The notes: generated from the letters alone by a model not told the origin. 64,000 nucleotides of DNA from Primulina eburnea (GCF_022965805.1 NC_133101.1:10143069-10207068), one strand, 5' to 3'; positions 48,686 to 60,779 are shown, numbered from the stretch's first letter. Made by a program: numbers and translations.

Positions 48686-49131
48686 CCGTATGTTTGGCAA
48701 CCAGGATTTGAGAGGATTTTGTGGGATTTGGAATTGGATTTGGAATTGGATTTGGAAATTCAAGTATTTGAAATTCCATTTGGTGTTTGGTTTAAAATTT
48801 AAAAATGGTATTTACAAATCCATTTCTTGTTTGGAGAAAAAAATATTCGAATTTGGAATTTTAAAATTTTACTAAACTACCCTTATAAACTTTTGGTGGA
48901 GAATGATGTGTTGGATAAAAAAGTAATTTTATGTTTTTAAAATCCAAATCCCACCAAATCTCATCAAATTTGATGGGATTTGGATATACTTGTTGAAATC
49001 TCATGAAATCCCATGAAATCCTAAGCAAATCCAAATCCTTTTTTTTTTAATATATTGTCAAACAGTAAAAATAGGATTTTAAAATCCAAATCCCATGAAA
49101 TACTCCCAAATCCGGGTTGCCAAACACACTG
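48686..49131. mobile_element. MITE, PIF/Harbinger-like
   Basis: 446 bp with terminal inverted repeats: the left end CCGTATGTTTGGCAACCAGG mirrors the right end, which reads CAGTGTGTTTGGCAACCCGG on the other strand. TTA flanks both sides (48683-48685, 49132-49134), the target preference of PIF/Harbinger. The interior is rich in GGATTTGG/CCAAATCC words and folds back on itself. There is no transposase. Confidence 0.8.
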
Positions 49132-49673
49132 TTAATGGTGTTATATCGTATCGTACCATATCAAAAAATATATACTGTATATCATATAAAAATTTACGAT
49201 ATTAAAAATATTTATTGTAATATGGTATACAAAAATTTTTGGTATTGATACTACACGATATCGCATATTTCGATAAATTCGATATTTTTCGGTATAGTCA
49301 CCTCGATATACCGAAAACTCTGTATTTTTTTCATGTACATGGAATATAGTAAGGCTAGGTAGACGAGTATTTGAGTAAAATTGTTCAATTACTAATTGGA
49401 ACAATGGAATAATCTGATCATCTCAGGGTGTAATATTAAACACCTCTGCGGTGAAAATTACAAATACTTTAATTACAAATCCAAACCCACAAAAAAAAAA
49501 TCATTAACTTCGTCATGGGTTGGTTCCAAGTTAGGATCACCAAACACAGGTTTCCCCGAAAACAAGAATACTGAGAAGGAAAAAAAATCAAGAAAGATGT
49601 TAAAAAAAGACTGGAACCAGTACTGCTTCCAAATCTTGGATCATCTATCTCGATCAGAAAACTACACTGCTGC

Positions 49674-49991
49674 TCATCTGAGCATGGAAGTTAGTGATCT
49701 GAAAACAACTTCTTCACATGGAATAGTGATTCCCATTTCATGATCGAACCCGAATTCTTCCTCCGCTCGTCGCAGAAGGCACTGGAACTCGGGGTGGCTC
49801 AAGAAGGAAATGGGGACGATGTATCGGGTTCGGTTCTCGCCCACGTACACAGCGAAGTGACCCTTGGGGACGTCCATCGGCAGGTCGTCTTCGTCGTCGT
49901 AGCCGTGTTTCTTGCCTAAGCTGGAGCATCTTTTCAGGATTTGCTTTAGGGTTGCTGCCTGTGGGAGCTTGTTTGATTTCTTGAGGGCCAT
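49674..49991 (-). CDS. SAUR family protein (small auxin-up RNA), SAUR50-like
   Basis: 105 aa, intronless. The SAUR core is complete: a basic [14 protein letters not shown] segment (15-28), [13 protein letters not shown] (40-52), [15 protein letters not shown] (56-70), [16 protein letters not shown] (72-87), IPCEEVVF (90-97) and the C-terminus SLTSMLR. This is very like the SAUR50 group. In the family, small proteins of this type inhibit PP2C.D phosphatases at the plasma membrane, so H+-ATPase is activated and cells expand. The start is the only methionine upstream of the core in frame. Its GC content is clearly above that of the surroundings, as usual for SAUR genes. It looks functional. Confidence 0.95.
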   Translation of the reverse strand: MALKKSNKLPQAATLKQILKRCSSLGKKHGYDDEDDLPMDVPKGHFAVYVGENRTRYIVPISFLSHPEFQCLLRRAEEEFGFDHEMGITIPCEEVVFRSLTSMLR

Positions 49992-50118
49992 TTTTTGCTG
50001 TTGTTGCAGATGATTAGAGTCTAAAGATTTGGTTGCTCAGGCAAGAAAAAGAGATGTGGAGTTTGGTGGTTTGAAGATGAAGCTGGTGGAGGTGGTGAAG
50101 ATATCGAGTGTGTGGAGG

Positions 50119-50127
50119 TATTTATTA
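50119..50127 (-). promoter_or_regulatory. Possible TATA box of the SAUR gene
   Basis: The minus strand reads TAATAAATACC about 130 bp before the start codon. It is a weak TATA match in a plausible position. Confidence 0.4.
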
Positions 50128-50261
50128 AGAAAACTTGTGGGGATATGGGGTTCTTGTGGGGTGCAACAGGCAAAGTACTTGTCCCATTTTAAATAGTATA
50201 TCTATTTCGTTAATATAGTTACGTTTTAAAATTTTCACACACACATATTATATATGAGTAG

Positions 50262-50396
50262 ATTTATTGTGATACAGTCTCATGAATCTTTATCTGTGAG
50301 ACATGTCAACTTAACGATATTTACAATAAAAAAAATAATTCTCTTAGACCATTTCATAAAATACGACCCGTGAGACCATCTCACACGAGTTTTTGC
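50262..50396 (-). repeat. GTGAGACGGTCTCAC family, reverse copy
   Basis: TATCTGTGAGACATGTCAA, CATTTCATAAAATACGACCC and GTGAGACCATCTCACACGAG follow the family order in reverse, with a short internal deletion. Confidence 0.8.
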
Positions 50397-50915
50397 TTAT
50401 ATATACTCTTTCTGCCCCAATTAGATAAATTTTATTTCTTTTTTATTTGTGCCAAAAAATATAGTCCAATTTTTACCTTTAGTGATTTTTTTTTTCTTTT
50501 TTTACTAACATGAACACTATTAACTAATTTTGAAAAACATGTATATATTTTTTATGAATTAAATAAGGATAAAATAAGAAATTTGTTTGTAAACTTTACT
50601 TTTCCAATGAATTTTTTTATTATGTACGAAAAAAATAAGCAGACTGCATAGAATTTGAGACAAGTTTATGTAATGGTGTTCGGAGAATGAAGAATATATT
50701 TTTTTAACGATACCATTTATGTAAATTAATACTCCATTTTCTCTGATTTGTTATCGGAAAAAATTATGAAATTCCTTCTCTAAGTTTGCTTCTTTTGGTT
50801 TCTGTTATTGTGAGTTTTCGATGTTTACTATTAGTCCAATATTACGGTCTTTTTTTTTTACATTTTTAATGGACGACGTTACACCGAATATTGTTGATAT
50901 GCATTATCACTTCGG

Positions 50916-51153
50916 GTGTGTTTGGTTGAGTGAATTAGATAAGGATAGATTAATAGTCAAATATTTATCGTTAAAATTTTAAGATGTTTTAATAATCATT
51001 TTGACTCGATTTAAGATCCAATTTTATTAATCAAATAGTTATCTATAAAATTGGATCTTAAACCGGGTCAAAATATTATTAAAACAACTTAAAATTTTAA
51101 CGATAAATATTTGACTATTAATCCATCCTTATTTAATCCACTCAACCAACATG
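50916..51153. mobile_element. Fold-back MITE
   Basis: It is almost entirely one inverted repeat of about 110 bp per arm. The left arm words TGTTTGGTTGAGTG, GATTAATAGTCAAATATTTA and GTTAAAATTTTAAG reappear on the opposite strand in the right arm. The arms differ at only about ten positions. No target duplication is secure and there is no coding capacity. Confidence 0.8.
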
Positions 51154-51159
51154 TATTAC

Positions 51160-51920
51160 TAAACGTGGAATTAGATATCGAATATGTGTTTGACACCATG
51201 CCGTGATAGCATTAGATAAAAGAATAGAATGTATTGTACATTTGCAGAATTATAAGCAAAAACATGTCAATTAATTATATGACGAATAATATAATTTTTT
51301 TCTCCTAATTGAAAATCATAGTACTGTTGAACAGACAATTTAATTTATCTTAATTTATTTTATAATATTAGTTACTTTAAATACAGATTAAGCTACTTAT
51401 AAAATACAAATTTTTAATATTATGTAGTAGTAAATATTAGAGAATATAGATATTTCTACTTAACCTACAAACTAAAATATGAAAAATGATGTGTAAATAA
51501 ATATTTTATTTAGAAAAAAAACCGGATTAATATCATGGACTGTTTTGGGCTTGGGGAAATAGGAAATGACAGTGGGGCCCAAGCCCATAATGAATAGTCC
51601 AACATGTTGGTCCTAGCGACACTATGGACCCTATCTACATGTGAAATTTAACTTAAATTTCCTTAAATCAATAAAATCTTTATTAATATATTGGTATTGG
51701 ATAGAACATAAGACATAAACAAATGCCCACTTAGGTCTTTATCATGTTAAGTTTATTTCTTTCTTTAATTTGATAAAATTAGTTATAATGTATATCATAA
51801 TTATTGGTACCTAAAATGCAAGTTGTTAGTTGATTTATAATTTATTATATTTTCAATAAAAACTTACTGCGACATCAATTACACTCCATTTTATGTTACA
51901 TACGCTCCGTTAATAAAAAA
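51160..51920. other. AT-rich intergenic stretch, no gene seen
   Basis: No frame with coding character and no repeat structure was recognised. Confidence 0.45.
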
Positions 51921-51926
51921 AAAGAG

Positions 51927-52090
51927 TAAGTCTCTTGAATCTTTATCCATGAGACGAGTCAATACTACTGATATTCACAATAAAAATTAATATTCTTAGC
52001 ATAAAAAGTAATATTTTTTCATAGATGACTAAAAGAAGAGATTTGTCTCACAAAATACGACCCGCGAGACCGTCTCACACAAGTTTTTGC
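51927..52090 (-). repeat. GTGAGACGGTCTCAC family, reverse copy
   Basis: TCTTTATCCATGAGACGAGT, TAGCATAAAAAGTAATATT, TTTGTCTCACAAAATACGAC and GCGAGACCGTCTCACACAAG are the family landmarks in reverse order. Confidence 0.88.
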
Positions 52091-53039
52091 ATATAAAAAA
52101 TCATCATATTTTTGTGCACAAAATAGACCGTCGATGACCGAAATTGGAGTTTGAATAACATAACATTGCCTTATTCTTTCTCTCTTTTTCTTTTCTTTTT
52201 TTTTTTAAAAAAAACATTGAGTTTAATCGATTAGTTGGGAAAAAAAATATCAATTTGGTCTAGCTCGTTATCGAAATTTCTTAATTATGAAATATAGTGA
52301 TAGAGATAATGTTTTTCTTGTTAGATTAGTGTTTAGGCAAATGTGGTAGAACAAGAAAATGTATTTCTAGATGATTGCCTCACGCTTAGCTTTCATTGTT
52401 TGGAGTCGGTTTCATGTCTCAACATCATGCTCACCACTCTATTTTTTTCTATTACTCAAAATTTTGAGCATTTTGCAACCCTAAAAATTTGCTCTAATTC
52501 ATCATATATATAGTCCCAACTCCCGAGTTCGGCGAATCGGAGCGGCTACCTATTTTTTATTTTTTTATCTTTATTTTACGATTATAAAGACATGACCGTT
52601 GTGTTAGTCTGTATTTAAGGAAACAAAATAAACTTTTTGTATAAATTTTGAGTGAACTATAAATGAGCAAGCAACTGATACATTTGAAATTTTGTATGGG
52701 AGAAATTAAATACAATTCAAATATGTATCCCAAAAAGCATTTGTGGCGAATCACGGACTCGAACTATTGTGTACTATACTAGTACGAATCGTGACGAGGG
52801 GTTTGGTTTTTTCTCAATGTTGGAATTGTGATTCTTGAAATAATACATTGTCAGAAAAGGAAAAAAAAAATAGAAAATATGCAATATTAGTGAATCCATG
52901 TGATACTTTTCAGGTTTGACTCTTTGTTTCGAGCCAACAGATTACAAATATGTCCAAACAAATGTAGTTTACTGATATTCTTATAAGTTTTATACTGATA
53001 CTCACAGAAAATTTAAGGTTCGATTCCAGCAAGTATCAC

Positions 53040-53335
53040 TAATCCAAACCCATATTTCGAAATTACCTTGAGCCTGAAATCACGAATAAGACCGTTAGAA
53101 GGGGGCAAGAGGGTGTTCCAGCGTAGTCCCTCCGACGCTCAAATCAGATACTGATCATATAAGGGAGAGAGTTAATCCATTAATTAGACACCCAAAACTC
53201 GTATTTATAGGAGAATATCTGGGTTTGTGATGTGGCTTCTCTCTTGGTTGGGGATGAACCAGGGGTCCAAAATCTGGTTTGAGCCTGATCTTAGTGGGCT
53301 CATCCATGAAGTATCATATAGGTATTTATTGATAT
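53040..53335 (-). repeat. LTR-like fragment with TATA box
   Basis: It is GC-richer than its surroundings and bears a minus-strand TATA box (TATAAATA, plus 53202-53209). It resembles an LTR U3/R piece. The boundaries and family are not determined. Confidence 0.3.
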
Positions 53336-55070
53336 TGAATTTTTTTTTTTTTGAAATATATTCTAAGTTTTTGTGAGAAAATATTCTCGAATAATCTGGA
53401 AATTGTTTACAACAATAACGGGTGGAGTTTAAAAATTTGAAAATCGACTCTGAATTTTCTTGTTTTTTAGTGACTGCCCCCCTTCTTCATATACATTCAA
53501 GAACTTGGATCAAGGTTTATTTATGAAACCTAATAAGGATCAACATGAAAATTCAAAGGAAAACAATAACAACGTACTTTTTATTCACATGGAATCGTCT
53601 CAAATGCAATAACGTAGTACGTCGAACTGAGATTTTTTAGGTTTGCGTTGACTTTCAAAATTTGGTCCATCAAAAATATCAGCTAAGCTTGCACAATCAA
53701 GATATATTCAACTATTGTTTTCTCCGGCTCTTCAATCTCCCTCGCGACATAATTAACCGAATATTTTCTTTTTTTGAGCAAAAATGGATGCCAGTTTTGA
53801 TAAACTTCAACTTGGAGGAACTTCTTCCTTTTCGGATCTACGTTGATATTACATTGTGGTCCAGAAACCATAAATCCCAAAGAGGTGTGAATTGGCCAAC
53901 TGCACAGTATTTCGATCGGGCCCGGTCGGCCTCGCCACATGGGAATGGAAGCACCACAGATATCATGATGGTACCAGCCAGGGACACAATTCATATTTGC
54001 ATGTTCTAAGGCTGAGAGAGCCGTACAAGTAAACTACACCAATTAATGCTCGAGAAACCAAACCAGATAAGCAGACAGCACTTGTGCGTATAAACGTAAA
54101 TACTCCTAAAAGTTACAACCTATTTAGTTACGTACGTTGTTTAAATAGAAACATATATCCCTCTAAAGAAAAAATTAAAATACGAATCACCCCCGTAATA
54201 TATATGCTATCAGCGATAGCACCTGCCTATTAAACGCGCACACACATATATATACGAAGAGTCGAGGAGTCGAGGGCATGGCCGATGCTCGGTCCGCAAG
54301 GTCACTTGGAGCCGAGAAAAGAAGAGATGAAGCTAGCTGCCGGAAATTTAATATTGTTTAATTAGTGTATTTTTTTTTTTAATATAGAGGTATTGTTCTA
54401 GTCTTCCTCCAAAGCACTTCCCGTACTGTCTTGTTTTTATATACACATATTTGGCAAATAACTACCCTTAATTTATGGGATGGCATGTGCCCTAGTCAAT
54501 ATCCAAGTTCTCTTTTTCTTTTCTTTTTCGACATGACATTTAATTTGATACAGCTAGGCATAAATGTACAGAAGGACAGGTGAAGGGGAAGATGGTTGGA
54601 TATAGTAATATTTACTACACTTTACCATCTCTGAATGCGACCCAGAAATAGCAAATATATTATTATAATAATAATAAAAATAAATTATTCGTACGGGTCC
54701 CATGAAATTTAGTACCAAAATCGCGGTGGTTCGCAGCAGTAGGAGGGTGACTGAGCATTCGGTGTTGCACATGAACCCCATGTTACTCTTCCCCACAGTT
54801 TTTAACTCTCGATTTCCACTTTTATCTATGTAATAATTTACTCGTCCACGAGTCGAGCGATGTCTTGTGGTATATTTTTTGATCTGTTGCAAAATATTTA
54901 TGTAGAATAAATATATTTTAAATTTTAGTTTATTGAATTGTTTTTTCGTTTTAAAAATTGTGTTTTAGAAGGTAATCTTGTTAAAAAATATTGATTATCA
55001 AGACTCTAAGGACGTCACATTTGTATTTACTTGTCGAGTTATTCCACCTAGATTTTGGTTTTATATATTC
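53336..55070. other. Unassigned intergenic stretch
   Basis: Frames of about 100-115 codons at 53662-54009 (+), 53683-53994 (-) and 54554-54892 (-) have no recognisable domain and overlap one another. I see no firm gene. Confidence 0.4.
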
Positions 55071-55150
55071 ATAAAATCTCATATGAGACCGTTTCACGAA
55101 TCAATTTTAGTATCATATTTATATATTTTTGTAATAAATTTATAAGACCA
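55071..55150 (-). repeat. GTGAGACGGTCTCAC family, degraded fragment
   Basis: AATCTCATATGAGACCGTTTCACGAATC-type sequence (read in parts) matches the terminal part of the family. The rest is lost. Confidence 0.4.
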
Positions 55151-55449
55151 GTGTAACATAAGATCTATTGATATTAGGGTATGATGCAAAACAGTCAATA
55201 TAGTCGGTCAGCTGAAAAATTGGACTCAAAAGTCAGTTGACAAATATACGTTATTATTGATCTCGAGTCTTTTATCTTATTATTTATAATTTTATTTTCA
55301 CCCAAAATACGACGTGTAATTAAAACCAAGTTATCTCACTTTAAACTCTACCAAAAAAAGTTTTATAAAATACTATGGTTATACTTTCAAAATAGACACA
55401 ACTTTCAGAGCATAAAAGTTGAACTGAATGACATAGTAAATAAATTTAA

Positions 55450-55735
55450 CGACAAATTGCATTTTGGCATTGTATGTTTTTTTTCGTAATTTTGGTCCTC
55501 CATATTGAGTTTTAGTCATATATCTTTCAATTTTTGGCAATTTTGGTCGTTTTTCATTAGGAATACAAATGTGACACTACGCACGTCAACGACACATCAA
55601 CATAGAGAAAAAGACTAAAATTGCCACACAGCAAAAAACAAAGATATCATACTAAAGCTGAAATTTGAACAATATAGATGATTAAAATTACAAATCGGAA
55701 AACATACGGACCAAAAAAACAATTTTCCCAAAACT
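55450..55735. repeat. Fold-back repeat, likely non-autonomous DNA element
   Basis: The left half (GTATGTTTTTTTTCGTAATT, TTTTGGTC) is repeated in inverted form in the right half (AATTACAAATCGGAAAACAT, GACCAAAA). It is imperfect, so an old insertion is likely. Family unknown. Confidence 0.5.
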
Positions 55736-55739
55736 CTAG

Positions 55740-56860
55740 ACGAAAACTGAGTTATTTTAAGCGAGTAGTCGGTCCAAATATAAATGAAATACATACACAA
55801 AGGATTATAAGTAAAAAAAATAAATAAATCTGAATTCTATATTACATTACAGGAATATCGCAAACTCTTATAACTTGAAAAAATTAAATACGTCTAACTC
55901 ATGACTTATCACTTCCCTTGTTAATTACCACCTGACCTTGTTGTCAAGCGAAACACTCAAAAAAATTCTCAGGAATCCTAATTAATTGTGAAAACCAGAT
56001 ATGCATGTAAATATCATATATGTGAGCTGATTTCCAAAGCTGTTATTACCATTTTCAGTCTGTATTGTATCTTACTCTAGCGATTCGGCTAGACTCTGGA
56101 TCGAGTCGCCCTTTAATCGTTTCTCATAGCCATTTATCCAAGTATTGATTGCTACTTATTAACTAATTACTCGGCTGTTCGGCAAAGTGAATATATAATT
56201 TCCATGCTCGACCTTAAAATTTTGTATCAACTAAGACAATTATAAGACCATCTTCAACTCAAAACTCTATTTTAAAGCAACTCTATTTTCAAATAGTGTA
56301 ATTTCTGCATCAAATACAATATTCATATCCAACTCATCTACTTCAAATCTTATTCTAAAAAAGAATATTCTCGGAATATTTTTTTTATTTGATTTATTTA
56401 AAATTATTTTATTTTTTGAACCAAATGTGGACATTCTTCAACCAATCTATTTGATTTATTTTAATTTTTATGTTTAAATATCTAATTATTAAAATAACAT
56501 AATAAATATTATACTATTATTTAAATATATCAAATAATATTGATAATATTTAATATAAATATTTATAATAAATAAATACAAAAAAATTTACCAAAAAAAA
56601 AGAACTCTGCGCCAATTTCCTCTGCGCCAAATTTGGGGCAGAGGAAATGGAGTTGGGAAGGAAAACCTATGCCAAAATGGTGTGAACAATTTTTGTCAGA
56701 GTCATGCATAGGTATGACACACCCAATGGCATCGAAATGAGTCAAGGCAAGAAAATTTTGATAACATAAATTATATAAAATGTACCGTTGCTGAATAGAA
56801 ACTAATTATAAATTAAGAATAGTAATTGTAAGGTTTGAGGAACTATTTTGTTTAACAGTT
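55740..56860. other. AT-rich intergenic stretch
   Basis: A possible diffuse MITE-like piece runs from about 56230 to 56680 (CTTCAACTCAAAACTC at the left, GAGTTGGGAAGG at the right). The terminal match is too weak for a firm call. Confidence 0.35.
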
Positions 56861-56866
56861 AATCAT

Positions 56867-57244
56867 GAATATAATCGTATGTGATAGTAAATTTGTGTTT
56901 TATCAGAATTAAGTGTTGTGCGAAATGTTACGATATTTCAGCAATATGCAGCGGAAATATAAATACCTTCTTAAGATTTTCGTGTAAACTCGTTGGTTTT
57001 TACTATCACATACGATTATATTCGTGTTTCGTAAACTTCTTAAGATATATCGTTGGTTTCTTAAGATAACACTCGTTTCGTAACATTTCGCACAACACTC
57101 GTTTCGTAACATTTCGTAACGTTGGTTTTTATTAGAATTATCTGATAAAATCACTAGTTTTGGTTTTCGTGTAAACTCGTTGGTTTTTTAGTGATTATTT
57201 TTGCCTTGAGGCACCGTACAAATATAAATACCTTCTTAAGATTT
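56867..57244. repeat. Scrambled mosaic of short direct and inverted repeats
   Basis: 56867-56889 is a perfect 23-bp inverted match to 57001-57023. 56912-56933 is an inverted match to 57078-57099 (22 bp). 56956-56979 recurs directly at 57221-57244 (24 bp). 56977-57001 recurs directly at 57164-57188 (25 bp). TTGCCTTGAGGCACCGTACA at 57201-57220 resembles a piece of the SIRE-like LTR. Confidence 0.85.
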
Positions 57245-57249
57245 ACAAA

Positions 57250-58600
57250 AAAAATTTGAATTGAATAATAAAAAGAACAACAAAGCTAGCTTATCATTTC
57301 AGAGATGACCACTCAGCTGAAATTCTTGGATCAATATAGGAAAATCATGCATTTAATTTCCAGCTGTTTTGTCTTAATTTATGTCACATTATTGGATTGT
57401 TTTTCAGAAAATTCTTTCTTCACAAACATTAAACCACGATTTCAATATGATATTCTACTTCGGATTTTAGATAATTGTCTTAATTATTTTTCAACATCGT
57501 CGACATGGATGACGGAATGTCCAATTTTCATAACGGGTTTGGTGGCTACTGATACAAAGTTCCAAGTTGCCAAGGATGAATTTTTGGATGGATGCATGTT
57601 TTTTGTACAAAAAATCCAGCAGAGAACGTGGCCCGATCGAGCTCCTATAAACCCGAGGCCAGATCAACCTCAAACGATCCGACATGGGTCACTGTTACGG
57701 AAGGGAATGTTTAGATAGCTGCCGGAAACACAGCTAAGAAAATTTTCGAAGAGCATAAACACATGGTCTAGAGTATTCGCAACAAAACATGATGGAGATA
57801 TTAATATGCTCATACGATCGATCCTATATAGGGATATCATGTATAAATGCTGCTATAGAAAAATTAGTTTAGCTTTCCTTAGCGAATTTTGATGATTAAT
57901 TTTCATCTGTAAAGTAATCGATCATATGAGCATTAGGAGAAAATACACGTGAATAGTGAAAATTGCAATTTTAGTTGGTAAATTGTTCGGTTTTTGGTTT
58001 TAATCATTTGATTTGTTAAGGTTTGATTTTCATATAGTAACTTGGATTTTGTTTTGGTTTTATTTTTTTATTTTTACTCGAAACTATTAAATCCATCGAA
58101 TATATTTTATTTAAGACTGATTCTCTCTTACGTGACACATATGATGGGAATTAATTACATATTACTCAAATAAAAAATCATCATATAAAAAAAGAAAGAA
58201 AAAAATAAAGGAAAATGATCTCGGTGCTTCAAAATGAGAATAAAAAGTTTATTGTTTTCTTTTATTTTGTTTATGTATATTTTTATAAGTGTAATTGTAA
58301 CCAATTAAATTTATTGATCCTGAAATTATGACAATTACAAAATAACATTAAATATCAATGTGATTTTTCTATTTATTTGGAATCTAATTCCTAAAAAATA
58401 ATAGTTAAGTAATTGATATTATAATATATTTTGTGATCAAATAGAAGAAAATAATAATATTTTAGTATTTAAAATCAAATCTTTTAGTATTTGAAATAAA
58501 ATCTTATGATTAACGGAAAATAATCACAAAATAAATCATGTGGAGCTAACCAAATTACGACATCTCATCAAATGAAAAGGTAAAAAATTTCATCATTCGA
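57250..58600. other. Intergenic stretch with one unrecognised frame
   Basis: A 137-codon plus-strand frame (57305-57718) has no known motif and a composition like non-coding DNA around it. I do not call it a gene. Confidence 0.4.
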
Positions 58601-58603
58601 CTA

Positions 58604-58925
58604 TATATAAGGGCAGATGACAAAGAAAGAAGACACAATACATACGACAAAAGAAGTAGAGGAGAGAAGTCAAGGCATAAATTTTCTCAACTCAAGTTCT
58701 TCAAATTCAAGAAGATCAACGAAGTTCAAGGCATGATTCAAGGTGTTCATCGTGTTCTTTTTCAAATTATTCAAATTCAAGAAGATCGTGTTATTCATCA
58801 AATTCAAGAAGATCAACAAAAGCGTTCACCGTGGTCTTCTTCAAATTCATCAAATTCAAGACCAACAAACTTCAAAGCAGGAACAAAAGCGTTCATCAAG
58901 TTCTTCCCTAATTTTGAAGGTTAAT
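58604..58925 (+). repeat. TATA box followed by iterated TTCAAGAAGATC words
   Basis: TATATAAG (58604-58612) is followed by AAGAAGACACAATACATACG, then at least three TTCAAGAAGATC words and several TCAAATTCA words between 58700 and 58890. This resembles the R-U5 part of an LTR. The family is undetermined. Confidence 0.35.
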
Positions 58926-58949
58926 TTGATATTAAGACGTGGATTTAAG

Positions 58950-59021
58950 GTCCCTTTCGTCCAGTGGTTAGGACATCGTCTTTTCATGTCGAAGACACGG
59001 GTTCGATACCCGTAAGGGATA
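58950..59021 (+). tRNA. trnE: tRNA-Glu (UUC), organellar (mitochondrial) type, transferred copy
   Basis: 72 nt. Acceptor arms GTCCCTT/AAGGGAT pair. The D arm is GTCC-AGTGGTTA-GGAC. The anticodon loop TTTTCAT carries TTC, with one T-T mismatch in its stem, and the T arm is ACGGG-TTCGATA-CCCGT. The body is that of plant mitochondrial trnE rather than the plastid gene, as far as memory allows. In the nucleus it is probably not a working gene. It heads a stretch of organelle-derived DNA that includes rpoC1. Confidence 0.85.
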
Positions 59022-60760
59022 GGTAGCTTTGTGGTTATTGCTGAGTGATCGCTGGCTGGAAAAGGTGGTCCGGAAGCTTCCTCTCTCCCAGTAAGCAAGA
59101 CGAGATCACCATTTCTTTCAGTAATGGACTTCCTTGAGTTATTTTCTTCCTTAGCTTTAGATGTCACTAATCGAAGTGGAAAGACAATCAAATAATCCTT
59201 CATCAGAGGATTATCCAAGCAAGACGCAAGATAAGTTATTGAAAAAAACAAGGAAACACATAATAAATACAAGGAATTTTGGATTAATTGGTTCAGAAAT
59301 CCAAATCATTTTTTGGTATGGATAAAAGAACTTCCTGTGTTATACTATTCAAGTCTCGACTACGAGCTGATTTGATAGATCAAATATTTTTATTCTTGAT
59401 ATTGATCCCATTCAAGATCATCGAAAGGTAATTCATTCATTGAATTTACAGACGAAAGATTTATCATCTCTATGGAATTAAATCACAATAATATGATATC
59501 GAATCTTGGAAATACAACATCCCGCTTTTTTTTTACTACCCAAGGCTTCGATACATTTTGAAATCGAGAAATCTCTACTGGTGCAGGTGCTATTCGAGAA
59601 CAATTAGCCGATCTAGATTTACGAATTATTCTAGATAATTCGTTGGTAGAATGAAAAGAATTAGGGGAAGAAAGACCCACAGGAAATAAATGGGACGATC
59701 AAAAGGTTGGAAGAAGAACGGATTTTTTGGTTAGACGCATGGAATTAGCTAAGCATTTTCTTCGAACAAATATAGACCTAGAATGGAAGGTTTTGTGGCT
59801 ATTACCAGTTCTTTTTCCTGAGTTGAGACTAATCATTCAGATCGATGGGGGTAAATTTTCTTAGTACTATGGCCAAAATGAACTCCTGCCTCCAGCATCC
59901 TCTTCCAAGGTGATGTTCCAATATCTTCTTATCATTTTTCCCCTCCCCCTTTTCAAAAAAAGACGAGAAACTCTGAATTGAAATAAATAATTGTTTCGAT
60001 GAAACCTTTTCTTCTACCAGACATATACTGGCCGTAGATAGACGAACAAACCATTATCCTTTTCTATTCCTTCTATTTTTTTTATCATCAAATCAAATGA
60101 CTGCAAGTATAGTCATCCACTTTTAGGAATCATTAAATCCTATAAACGATTGTGTTCTGATGTAATCATTTTTTGTGGTGAAACAAAATATCTCTCATTT
60201 CCCCCTCGAATAGGTTTTTTATTTTTATTTTTTGTTTCCAAAGGGCTCTTGTTATGTTGTTTTGAAGGGGGCACTAATCCTTTCAATCTGGTACCGACAT
60301 GTGAATAATAAGGCCAATTTTTTTGTTGACCATCGTAAATAAAAACGGTAAAGGGAGAAATCACTAAAAAAGACAAATCACTATCTAGTACATACCTCTA
60401 TTTCCCCTAATCCATACCCCCTTCCCGATTATCTCTGAGGGGTAGGGGGCTTGGCTAGGGGTTATAAAAAAAAATTCTTTCTTTTTTCTATAAAAAAAGG
60501 ATTATCCATCGAATCTAATATTGATTGGATATCCAAGCGTTCATCTCGCAAGTCCATTAACCCTTTCCAAAATTATAAATAGAATCATAAAGTTTTCATT
60601 CTGTACATGCCATTCTGTACATACCAGATCATGAATTAGTAACTGCTTCCAATTTAAAAAAAATAATCCCAATCGTGTCGAACTTTTCATTTTTGGAATG
60701 GAATAGGATCAAGATCAAACCTTATTCCATAGTATTTACATGAGGTTCCTCTTTAAGAAA
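59022..60760. other. Organelle-derived DNA (transferred to the nucleus), right boundary uncertain
   Basis: Between the tRNA and the Helitron relic the sequence has the even composition of organelle spacer DNA and contains a broken rpoC1 at 59490-59866. Neither the 138-codon minus-strand frame at 58856-59272 nor the 78-codon one at 60140-60376 could be named. A mitochondrial-type tRNA beside a plastid gene suggests a mitochondrial stretch that had itself captured plastid DNA. Confidence 0.55.
59490..59866 (+). pseudogene. rpoC1: Plastid rpoC1 (RNA polymerase beta' subunit) fragment
   Basis: It encodes an internal part of plastid rpoC1: ESWKYNIPLFF, then after a frame change in a T run, [33 protein letters not shown], and [11 protein letters not shown] at the end. 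In plastids the protein is part of the bacterial-type RNA polymerase core. Here it is dead: the T9 tract shifts the frame, a TGA stands near 59559-59561 where arginine is expected, and another TGA stands after NSLVE where tryptophan is expected. No start or end of the gene is present, and divergence from an intact gene is noticeable. Confidence 0.9.
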
Positions 60761-60779
60761 GTCCCCGAGAGGGCTTAGT

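Noticed and set aside
53662..54009. Overlapping frames of 115 and 103 codons on opposite strands
   Set aside because: Neither has a recognisable domain, and overlapping frames on both strands suggest chance.
56230..56680. Possible MITE with CTTCAACTC/GAGTTGGGAAGG ends
   Set aside because: The terminal match is short and imperfect, and no target duplication was found.
57305..57718. 137-codon plus-strand frame
   Set aside because: No motif, no splice or promoter context that stands out, and composition like the surrounding spacer.
60140..60376. 78-codon minus-strand frame in the organelle-derived stretch
   Set aside because: It could not be matched from memory to any plastid or mitochondrial gene, so it is mentioned only as part of the insertion.
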